DNA of 11,443 bases, taken from Planctomycetota bacterium. Its GTDB lineage: Bacteria; Planctomycetota; Planctomycetia; Pirellulales; Thermoguttaceae. The notes under the pieces were generated by a model. It did no database searches and was not told the DNA's origin. It worked only from the letters and a program-made list of their open reading frames with translations. The translations under genes were made by a program, and so were the position numbers. Positions 1 through 6,015 of this stretch are shown piece after piece. The stretch covers positions 1 through 11,443 of the forward strand of contig JABMRP010000133.1 of NCBI GenBank assembly GCA_013202535.1, given 5' to 3'. Every line of letters starts with the position of its first letter. The stretch's first letter is position 1.

Positions 1-1638
1 ATCAGCGCCGCGGGCATGTACGGCCTGTTGACCACCGGCAAGCCGGTGAAGATCATCTCCAAGGTCTCCAAGCGCAAGCCGGCCCATTACTACATGATCC
101 AGATCGACACCAAGCGCAACCGGCCGGAGATCCTCAACGGCCGCGGCAACGGCGTCGACATCCCGCCCAACGACCGCGGCCGGGCAATGATCGAAAAGCA
201 GGGTATCGAGTGGATCGATTCCAACCACGGCACCCGGGTGACCATCGAACTGGAAGCCCGCTACCAGCGCGGCCGCGGCAGTGTCGACGAATACCTCCGT
301 CAGACGGCCATCGCCAACCCCCACGTGACGCTCCATTACGTCGATCCCGACGGCAGTGATCGAACCTATCAGAGCGTCGCCGACGTTTTGCCGCCGGAAC
401 CCAAGGAGATCAAGCCGCACCCCTACGGCGTCGAGTTGGGTATGCTGGTCGCCATGCTCAAGGATACGCCCGAGCCGACGGTCACGCAGTTTCTGATGAA
501 GGCGTTCTCGCGGGTCAGCCCGGCCGTGGCGCGGCGTATCTGCGAAGGGGCCAAGGTAAGCACCCGTGCGCGAACCGCCAAGATCGGCCGCAACGAGGTC
601 GACGAACTGTATAAGTCGATCCAGAAGACGAAGATCAAGGCCCCGGCCACCGATTGCATCTCGCCCATCGGCGAGGAGTTGATCCTCAAGGGATTGCACC
701 AGATGGTGCCGGGTGAGTTCTTCGCCGCCGCCACGCGGCCGCCGGCCGTCTACCGGGGGAACCCCTTCCAGATCGAAGTCGGGCTGGCTTACGGCGGTGC
801 GTCGACCGCAACCCGCGTGTCGCGCGATCTGCTGAGCGAACTGATCGACCAGAGCGATGCCCGAACGCTCCGCCAGTTCCTGGCCAATACGTTCGACGGC
901 GTGGGAACCGACGCGGCCGACAAAATCATCAAGGAATCCAAGCTCAAGACGCGTACTTCGCCGGGCAAGCTCAAGGCAAAGCAGATCGACCAACTGCACG
1001 AAGCGATGCGCAGCGTCAACCTGCACGACGGCCAGTCGATGAACGTCATGCGCTACGCCAATCGCGTGCCGCTGCAGTTTCAGGCCGGCGGGTGTGCGAT
1101 CACGCAGACGGTGACCAGCACCAACTGGCGGTCCTACGGCCTGAGCCAATCGCGCGGTTCGTTGCCCGGCGGTCCGGTCACGCTAATGGTCCACATGGCC
1201 AGCGTTTGGGTCCCGTTTACCAGCGAATCGAAAGAGGCGGTCGCCTCGTATCCAGAGATCCGGAAGGAGTTGCGGCTGGCCCTGCAATCGGTCGGCCGCA
1301 AGCTGGGGATGTATCTGCGACGGCGGCGGAAAGTGAAACACGAAGGCCAGCGGCGGAACCTGTTCCTCCGCTACCTGGGCGAAGTGGCCGGCGCCGTGCA
1401 TCGTATCAACGGAACCGATCGCGACAAACTTTACGAGCAACTCCTGGCCGTGGCGCAGAAGCGAACCGCCGAGGCCGACGTCAAGCTCGACGATCGCGGC
1501 CGCCCCGTCGAAGAGAAGAAACTCGACCTGGGCGCCAACGTGCTAATCGTCGATCCGGCCGAAGCGGCCGCGGAATTGGCCAGCCGCGTCGCGGAAGGAA
1601 ACGGGGAAGAAGAACCACGCCAGGGCGAACTATTTTAG
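1..1638 (+). CDS. top6B: DNA topoisomerase VI subunit B (5' partial), with an extra H2TH-like module
   Basis: ATPase subunit of type IIB topoisomerase VI, which with subunit A passes one DNA duplex through a double-strand break to relax and decatenate DNA. The frame is open from base 1 and reads ISAAG before the first Met at 16. This is the end of the conserved GHKL glycine-rich ATP-lid block, so the true start and most of the Bergerat ATP-binding fold lie upstream. Visible blocks in order: TTGKP; HGTRV and SVDEYLRQTAI; EIKPHPYGVELG leading into the H2TH domain (about 472-636); TDCISPIGEELI and VEVGLAYGG-type transducer blocks; RYANRVPL; NWRSYGLSQ (the archaeal WKxY motif, here with Arg for Lys); and VPFTSESKEAV, whose Lys at 1231-1233 matches the archaeal switch lysine. 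About 80 residues between AYGG and RYANR are unusual and resemble a second H2TH. The C-terminus is acidic. Subunit A follows after 59 bp. The family call is secure. Confidence 0.95.
   Translation: MSAAGMYGLLTTGKPVKIISKVSKRKPAHYYMIQIDTKRNRPEILNGRGNGVDIPPNDRGRAMIEKQGIEWIDSNHGTRVTIELEARYQRGRGSVDEYLRQTAIANPHVTLHYVDPDGSDRTYQSVADVLPPEPKEIKPHPYGVELGMLVAMLKDTPEPTVTQFLMKAFSRVSPAVARRICEGAKVSTRARTAKIGRNEVDELYKSIQKTKIKAPATDCISPIGEELILKGLHQMVPGEFFAAATRPPAVYRGNPFQIEVGLAYGGASTATRVSRDLLSELIDQSDARTLRQFLANTFDGVGTDAADKIIKESKLKTRTSPGKLKAKQIDQLHEAMRSVNLHDGQSMNVMRYANRVPLQFQAGGCAITQTVTSTNWRSYGLSQSRGSLPGGPVTLMVHMASVWVPFTSESKEAVASYPEIRKELRLALQSVGRKLGMYLRRRRKVKHEGQRRNLFLRYLGEVAGAVHRINGTDRDKLYEQLLAVAQKRTAEADVKLDDRGRPVEEKKLDLGANVLIVDPAEAAAELASRVAEGNGEEEPRQGELF
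472..1023 (+). other. Pair of H2TH-like modules within Top6B (472-636 and 859-1023)
   Basis: Two 55-residue stretches of the Top6B product align end to end without gaps. Both have T-x-x-Q-F-L near the start, then F-x-x-V, A-x-x-I, K-x-x-TR, K and D-x-L. By eye there are about 14 identities plus many conservative pairs. The first copy is in the normal H2TH position between the GHKL and transducer domains. The second lies inside the transducer, between the AYGG and RYANR blocks. In archaeal Top6B as I recall it, those blocks are separated by only about ten residues. The second copy (FLANTF, then TDAADKI) looks at least as close to the archaeal H2TH as the first. The duplication is seen in the sequence; the fold is inferred. 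Confidence 0.7.
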
Positions 1639-1648
1639 CCGTTTAGCC

Positions 1649-1665
1649 CCGGCACTTGTGCCCGG
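1649..1665 (+). repeat. Short CTTGTG hairpin between top6B and top6A
   Basis: The sequence reads CCGGCAC, then TT, then GTGCCCGG, giving a stem of about 7 bp with one bulged C and a two-base loop. It lies 11 bp after the top6B stop and ahead of top6A. The same pattern recurs at 8142-8159 and, in a related form, at 5804-5824 and 5956-5976, so it looks like a dispersed REP-like palindrome. No T-tract follows it, so a terminator role is unlikely. Confidence 0.5.
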
Positions 1666-1697
1666 CGTTTTCCGTAGGATAGATCGAGAACCATACG

Positions 1698-2849
1698 ATG
1701 CCCAAGAAGAAGGTCGCCCCGAAAAAACCGGCCGCGGCGAAAAAAGTGAAACCCAGCCCCAAAGACACACGAACGCTCGGCCAGTTGACCGCGCTGGCCG
1801 ATAGCGTCGTGACCGCCGCCGACAAGCGGCGCGATCCGCATGTGGATATCCCCGCCCGATCGCTCTCCAATGTCCGCTACAATAGTCGTAAGCGGTTCAT
1901 CGAGATGGGCAAGAACACCAACCGCCGCCAGCTCTTCAACCTCTCCCAGGCCAAGAGCTTCATGCAGACGATGCTCGTGGCCAGCGGTTCGCAACAGTTG
2001 ATCGAGCAGAACAAAACGACCAGCATCCGGGGTCTCTACTACCTGTTGAAGCATACCATCGAGGGCGCCAAGGAAGAAACGTTCGGCGAGCAGTCGGAAT
2101 GCGACCCGGTGATCGAAGACGTCGAGGTGCTCTTGGGTAGCCTCCGCGAGGAGTTGCATCTGTACGCCCAAAAGAAGGGCGACATGGTGGGCGAGGTCGT
2201 GCTCACCGATCGGGGCGACGAAATCGACTGCGCGCGGATGGGCTCCGGCGGATACGGCATCCCGTCGATCGTCGAGCCTGACGTGATCAAGTTCAAAAAG
2301 TGCTCGGCCAAGTTTGTCCTGCACGTCGAAAAAGATACCGTCTGGCAGCGGTTCAACGAGGACAAGTTCTGGCGCACGCACAAGTGCATCCTCACCCACG
2401 GCGGCGGCCAACCCCCGCGCGGCGTGCGGCGACTGTTGCACCGGCTGCACAGCGAGTTGAACCTGCCCGTCTATTGCCTGCTGGATAACGACCCTTGGGG
2501 GTATTACATCTATAGTGTCATCAAGCAGGGTTCGATCAATCTGGCCTTCGAGTCGCAGCGGATGGCGATCCCCGACGCAAAATTCATCGGGCTGCGCTCG
2601 CTCGACTTCGATCGTTGCGGCCTGTCGGACAGCGTCACGATCGACCTCAGCGCCACCGACCGCAAACGGGCGTCCCAAATCGCCGCCTACCCCTGGTTCG
2701 CGAAGAAAAAGCCGTGGCAGAAAGAGATCAAGAAGATGCTCGACAACGGCTTCAAGCTCGAAGTCGAAGCCCTGATCAGCCGCGACATCAGCTACGTCAC
2801 CGAAGAATACGCCCCGGCGCGGCTACGCAATCGCGATTGGCTGGATTGA
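1698..2849 (+). CDS. top6A: DNA topoisomerase VI subunit A (Spo11-like)
   Basis: DNA-cleaving subunit of topoisomerase VI, a homologue of eukaryotic Spo11, 383 aa. The winged-helix (5Y-CAP) domain spans roughly residues 60-150 and holds SIRGLYYLLKHT; Tyr115, the second of the YY pair, is the expected nucleophile for the 5'-phosphotyrosyl link. The Toprim domain begins near residue 205, with Glu211 in HVEKD and the metal-binding Asp263-x-Asp265 of LLDNDPWGYYIYS. All catalytic residues are therefore present. Residues 1-22 are a Lys/Pro/Ala-rich basic tail absent from archaeal homologues as I know them, probably a non-specific DNA-binding extension. The start at 1698 is the first Met, 59 bp after top6B; no strong Shine-Dalgarno is seen, so coupling to top6B by a shared transcript is likely. 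The length matches the family once the tail is discounted. Confidence 0.95.
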   Translation: MPKKKVAPKKPAAAKKVKPSPKDTRTLGQLTALADSVVTAADKRRDPHVDIPARSLSNVRYNSRKRFIEMGKNTNRRQLFNLSQAKSFMQTMLVASGSQQLIEQNKTTSIRGLYYLLKHTIEGAKEETFGEQSECDPVIEDVEVLLGSLREELHLYAQKKGDMVGEVVLTDRGDEIDCARMGSGGYGIPSIVEPDVIKFKKCSAKFVLHVEKDTVWQRFNEDKFWRTHKCILTHGGGQPPRGVRRLLHRLHSELNLPVYCLLDNDPWGYYIYSVIKQGSINLAFESQRMAIPDAKFIGLRSLDFDRCGLSDSVTIDLSATDRKRASQIAAYPWFAKKKPWQKEIKKMLDNGFKLEVEALISRDISYVTEEYAPARLRNRDWLD

Positions 2850-2871
2850 CCAATCGCACCCCAACCACCCC

Positions 2872-2895
2872 CCGGGTTGCACCCCGTGCGTCCGG
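2872..2895 (+). repeat. Hairpin after top6A stop, possibly of the same repeat family
   Basis: Outer CCGG arms (2872-2875 and 2892-2895) and inner GCAC/GTGC arms (2879-2882 and 2886-2889) enclose a CCC loop, with a small internal bulge between the two stems. It lies 22 bp after the stop codon. The layout resembles the hairpin at 8142-8159 but the loop sequence differs, so membership of that family is tentative. It could stabilise the 3' end of the top6BA transcript. The rest of the 2850-3051 gap shows nothing I can identify. Confidence 0.35.
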
Positions 2896-3051
2896 CGCAA
2901 TCACTCCTCGGCATCACCGCCCTTCGCCGCTTTCTCTGCCACTTTTCCGAGAAGACTTGCACACCGGGCTGACGGGGCGCATGATGGACGCTGGATAGAG
3001 AGGCGGTTGTAGCGTGGGCAAGACGTGGTTCCTGATACCGGGGGTAATGTG

Positions 3052-4062
3052 ATGGCAATTCGCAAGTGGTTGGTGGGAATGGTAGTGCTGACCTTGTCGG
3101 AGGCGACCGCACTAGCCGATGTCCTCAGCATCGACACCGTGCTGGTCGGCAACCCCGGCAACGCTGCTGACGACACCGGCGCCGGTGTGGTGGACCACGC
3201 CTACAACATCGGCATGTACGAGGTCACAGCGGCTGAGTACACGGCGTTTCTTAACGCCGTGGCGGCCGAGAACGATACCTACGGGCTATACAATACACAG
3301 ATGTCCGCGTTCAATCAGGGCTGCAACATACAGCGGAGCGTCTCCTCGGGCAGCTACGTCTACAGTGTGGCTGCCGACCGTGCCAACCGGCCGGTGAACT
3401 TTGTCTCCTGGGGCGACGCGGCGCGATTTGCTAACTGGTTACACAATGGCCAGCCGACCGGGGCTCAGGACAACAATACCACGGAGGACGGGGCGTACGA
3501 GCTCAACGGCGCGACGAGCCAGTCGGCCCTGATGGCCATCACTCGCCAGAATGATGCCAGGTGGTTCCTTCCCACGGCCAATGAGTGGTACAAGGCGGCC
3601 TACTACGACGGTGTCGATTCGGTTTACTACAATTACCCGATGGGAACAGACGCCGTGCCCAACAACGGAAACCCCGGTGGTGATACAGGCAATACGGCCA
3701 ACTACGGCGACAGCGACGGCAATTTCACGGTCGGTAGTCCGTATTGGTCAACACCGGTCGGCCATTTCGGCCTGTCGGACAGCCCCTATGGCACGTTCGA
3801 CCAGGGCGGCAATGTGTGGGAATGGAACGAATCTGCCGACGGCGGGAGGCAGGGTCGTGGTGTGCGTGGCGGCAGTTGGGGCGACGGCCTCGACGGTTTG
3901 CTCGCCTCCTACGGCCGCGGCTACGACCCGACGTTCGAGTCTAACATAGGGTTTCGAGTCGCAAGTAGCGAACCCATTCCCGAACCCTCCACCATCGTCG
4001 GCCTCATCAGCATGGGCCTCGTCGGCCTTGCCATCGCATGGCGACGGCGGAAGCGGAAGTAG
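3052..4062 (+). CDS. PEP-CTERM protein with FGE/SUMF1-like domain
   Basis: A 336-residue secreted protein. The N-terminus (MAIRKWLVGMVVLTLSEATALA) is a signal peptide with probable cleavage before DVL. The middle is a formylglycine-generating-enzyme/sulfatase-modifying-factor domain: YEVTAAEYTAFLNAV, PVNFVSWGDAARFANWL, WFLPTANEWYKAAYYD, GGNVWEWNE, RGGSWGDGL and NIGFRVAS. The C-terminus has the PEP-CTERM sorting signal: PEPS near residue 310, a hydrophobic helix and the basic tail RRRKRK, the substrate of an exosortase/archaeosortase-type system. Where true FGE has its catalytic cysteines, this protein reads SYGRGY with no Cys, so it is probably not an oxidase and uses the fold for binding or structure at the cell surface. 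The Met at 3052 was chosen because the signal peptide starts there with a G-rich stretch upstream; an in-frame Met at 3025 is the alternative. Substrate unknown. Confidence 0.88.
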   Translation: MAIRKWLVGMVVLTLSEATALADVLSIDTVLVGNPGNAADDTGAGVVDHAYNIGMYEVTAAEYTAFLNAVAAENDTYGLYNTQMSAFNQGCNIQRSVSSGSYVYSVAADRANRPVNFVSWGDAARFANWLHNGQPTGAQDNNTTEDGAYELNGATSQSALMAITRQNDARWFLPTANEWYKAAYYDGVDSVYYNYPMGTDAVPNNGNPGGDTGNTANYGDSDGNFTVGSPYWSTPVGHFGLSDSPYGTFDQGGNVWEWNESADGGRQGRGVRGGSWGDGLDGLLASYGRGYDPTFESNIGFRVASSEPIPEPSTIVGLISMGLVGLAIAWRRRKRK

Positions 4063-4143
4063 CCCCGTCATCACCCTGACACCCAAGCCCCAACAGTTGC
4101 GGCCGGCGGCAGAATTTGAAGCTAGTCGGAAGGCATGCAAGAT

Positions 4144-4791
4144 ATGACGCTATTCGCCCGTCCTGACCTCGTGGTGCCTATCGTGACCGCCATTATTGCA
4201 GCGATGGCGACCACGCTCGCGGCTGTCCTGCCCGTTTGGATGAAGCTTCGTGCGAAGCTTCGTGCTGAACGGTTGGCACGCAAGAAGGGGCAGGGCGGGC
4301 TGGAATCTGATGTTGATCAGGTAGAGAATCGGCTTGAACTGGACCAGGATCGGCTGAAGGAACTGGAATACAGGGTCGAACTGCTGGAGAGGTTGTGTCA
4401 ACCACCAGGTGAAGACAATGGTTCCCCTGTTCCAAATCCATCCCCGAATGTTCCACTGCCTCCAGGAGAAATGGTGGCGACTGGAAATCTAAAGGGGCGG
4501 GCCAAGCGGGCTTACCTTGTCGGCGCAGACGCCCAGAGTCGTTCGGTTCAGCGGCTGGTCAAGGTACACGACTACATGGGAAAAGCCATCTACGCTTACG
4601 AGTTTCGAACTCGCAAGTGGGGCAAGGAAGCCGATTCCAGTACCCCAGACATAGATGCCAAGATCGCTCAGTATTCTCGGATTGGCCATGAGATTGACCA
4701 CCCGGGAAACATCCGTTTAGATGATGCTCCCGAATGGATAGCACATGCCAGGAGGGAAGCAAAGAAGCTGGGTTTGAGCATCGACGAATAG
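4144..4791 (+). CDS. Hypothetical membrane-anchored coiled-coil protein
   Basis: I do not recognise this 215-residue protein. Residues about 9-32 form one hydrophobic helix, followed at once by a strongly basic stretch (KLRAKLRAERLARKK), which suggests an N-terminal anchor with the rest in the cytoplasm. Residues about 53-85 (DVDQVENRLELDQDRLKELE and onward) are a probable coiled coil. A Pro-rich linker (about 94-108) leads to a C-terminal region of about 100 residues with no motif I know. The start at 4144 is preferred because GGAAGG (4128-4133) is 10 bp away; an in-frame Met at 4135 would leave only one base. Base composition is closer to even than in neighbouring genes, and codon choice is less GC-biased, a possible sign of acquisition. 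It ends 6 bp before the convergent hydrolase gene. Confidence 0.75.
   Translation: MTLFARPDLVVPIVTAIIAAMATTLAAVLPVWMKLRAKLRAERLARKKGQGGLESDVDQVENRLELDQDRLKELEYRVELLERLCQPPGEDNGSPVPNPSPNVPLPPGEMVATGNLKGRAKRAYLVGADAQSRSVQRLVKVHDYMGKAIYAYEFRTRKWGKEADSSTPDIDAKIAQYSRIGHEIDHPGNIRLDDAPEWIAHARREAKKLGLSIDE
4242..4265 (+). repeat. Perfect 12-bp tandem duplication inside the coiled-coil protein gene
   Basis: The 12-mer GAAGCTTCGTGC occurs twice in direct succession, in frame, and encodes the repeated KLRA of the basic stretch after the membrane helix. Each unit also contains the palindrome GAAGCTTC. It looks like a recent replication-slippage duplication that adds four residues. Confidence 0.75.
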
Positions 4792-4797
4792 CCATCC

Positions 4798-5769
4798 TCA
4801 CCGGTAACGTGCCCGCCTACCCTCTCCATCACCACCCGCCGCCCCCTCAACTGGCTCGACAATTTCCCCGTACAACTCGGGCCGGCGCTGTCGAAAATTG
4901 CGGCTGGTCGCTCTCGCTCTGCGTAATCCGGCCAGATCGATCGTGGCCGTGATGTAGGCTTCTTTCTTTTCGGGGCAATGGGCAAGAATCCGGGCCGGCC
5001 GGTCGGCGATCATCGTTCCGGCGCCGTACGCCTGATTGGTGGCAACGACCGCCACGTGGTTGCGAAACGTGGCCGATCGCACGATGAAATCCTCGACCAC
5101 TCCCCCGCGGCCGTTGATCCAGACGACCATCTCGGCCCCTCGCAGCGAAAGCACGCGAAAGCTCTCGGGAAACCAACCGTCGTAGCAAGTGAGGATCCCG
5201 ACGCGGCCGAAATCGAGCTCGAAGACCGGCAAATCGTCGCCCTTCTTCATCACCCACTCGGGATCGTTTCGGATAAACCACTCGACGTCTTTGCCGCCGG
5301 GCGGTCGGGACCACGGGGGATCGCCCTGGTAATGGTCGACCGCCGCGTGGGTCTTGTAGTACTTGCCGACGATCTTGCCCGCTCGATCGAAGAGCAAGGC
5401 CGCATTGGCAAACGATCCGTCCGCGAAAACCTCCCAACATCCGACGATCACGTAAATCCTGTTGGCCTCGGCCGCTTTGGCGATCCGCCTTGTCTCGGGC
5501 CCCGGCACGGCAATTCGGCCCAAGACGTACTCGGGAAACACGACCAACTCGGCCCCATCGCGCCCGGCCCGATCGATGTACGGCACCATCGCCTCGCTCG
5601 GATCGTATCCGGGCCGGGGCACGTCGGTCTTGTCGTACCCACGGATCTGCACCGCCGCCACCTTGACGTGATCGGGACGGGCTGCGAGGGGCTGCTCGCC
5701 CAACGTGGTCACGTCGGCGGTGGTCAGGATGATGATAAGAGCGAGAATGGATTGCAACGGACGCTTCAT
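4798..5769 (-). CDS. Secreted carbon-nitrogen hydrolase (nitrilase superfamily)
   Basis: A 323-residue nitrilase/amidase-fold hydrolase expected to cleave a non-peptide C-N bond (amide, carbamoyl or nitrile); the substrate cannot be read from the sequence. The Glu-Lys-Cys triad is complete: Glu80 in VVFPEY, Lys139 in GKYYKTH and Cys195 in GILTCYDGWFPE. Residues 1 to about 24 (MKRPLQSILALIIILTTADV and onward) form a signal peptide, so the enzyme acts outside the cytoplasm, which is unusual for a family that is mostly cytoplasmic. The start at 5769 is fixed by a textbook AGGAGG 8 bp upstream. An upstream in-frame extension to 6015 only translates the palindromic repeats and is rejected. It is divergent from the dihaem gene at 6016 and may share its control region. 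Confidence 0.9.
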   Translation of the reverse strand: MKRPLQSILALIIILTTADVTTLGEQPLAARPDHVKVAAVQIRGYDKTDVPRPGYDPSEAMVPYIDRAGRDGAELVVFPEYVLGRIAVPGPETRRIAKAAEANRIYVIVGCWEVFADGSFANAALLFDRAGKIVGKYYKTHAAVDHYQGDPPWSRPPGGKDVEWFIRNDPEWVMKKGDDLPVFELDFGRVGILTCYDGWFPESFRVLSLRGAEMVVWINGRGGVVEDFIVRSATFRNHVAVVATNQAYGAGTMIADRPARILAHCPEKKEAYITATIDLAGLRRARATSRNFRQRRPELYGEIVEPVEGAAGGDGEGRRARYR

Positions 5770-5803
5770 GTCGGTATCCTCCTTGGTTGGACAGCCTTCT
5801 TCC

Positions 5804-5824
5804 CCACCGGCCTTGTGCCGGTGG
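5804..5824. repeat. REP-like hairpin, left copy
   Basis: Perfect 8-bp arms CCACCGGC and GCCGGTGG enclose a CTTGT loop. The whole 21 bp recurs exactly in reverse complement at 5956-5976, and similarity continues about 20 bp inward (around TGGTTT and ACTAC). It lies 35 bp upstream of the hydrolase start codon. Confidence 0.8.
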
Positions 5825-5871
5825 CTTGCTGGTTTGGAAACTACCACGGCCCGCCCAGTTCCTCCGTGTTT

Positions 5872-5916
5872 TGCCCGGTCCTCGCCGCCGCCTACGGCGG
5901 CGGCGAGGACCGGGCA
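5872..5916. repeat. Perfect 21-bp inverted repeat with 3-base loop
   Basis: TGCCCGGTCC begins a 21-bp arm that is matched perfectly by its reverse complement after a TAC loop at 5893-5895. The stem is very GC-rich with GCC/GGC triplets near the loop. It sits almost exactly at the centre of the pair of hairpins at 5804 and 5956, so together they make a nested palindrome of about 170 bp. It has no T-tract on either side, which argues against a plain intrinsic terminator. Confidence 0.85.
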
Positions 5917-5955
5917 TGGAGTGGACCATTGGCGAGTAGTTGTCAAACCAATAAA

Positions 5956-5976
5956 CCACCGGCACAAGGCCGGTGG
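5956..5976. repeat. REP-like hairpin, right (inverted) copy
   Basis: Exact reverse complement of 5804-5824, with arms CCACCGGC and GCCGGTGG around an ACAAG loop. It lies 39 bp upstream of the dihaem gene start at 6016. The two copies can pair with each other as well as fold singly. Confidence 0.8.
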
Positions 5977-6015
5977 GGATAAGGTCTTTTCTCGCATCGT
6001 GGAGGCCCGACGCAA

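Noticed and set aside
1635..2678. Long open frame antisense to top6A
   Set aside because: It overlaps a gene with intact catalytic motifs; the product has no recognisable domain and is explained by GC-rich codon bias on the opposite strand.
5872..5916. 21-bp stem as an intrinsic terminator
   Set aside because: No run of T follows on either strand and it lies upstream of both flanking genes, not at their ends.
4978..5982. Long plus-strand open frame antisense to the nitrilase gene
   Set aside because: The minus strand encodes a complete Glu-Lys-Cys hydrolase with a strong ribosome binding site; the plus-strand frame is a shadow that also runs through the palindromic repeats.
5770..6015. N-terminal extension of the nitrilase up to 6015
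   Set aside because: The extra residues only translate the inverted repeats; AGGAGG and a signal peptide fix the start at 5769.
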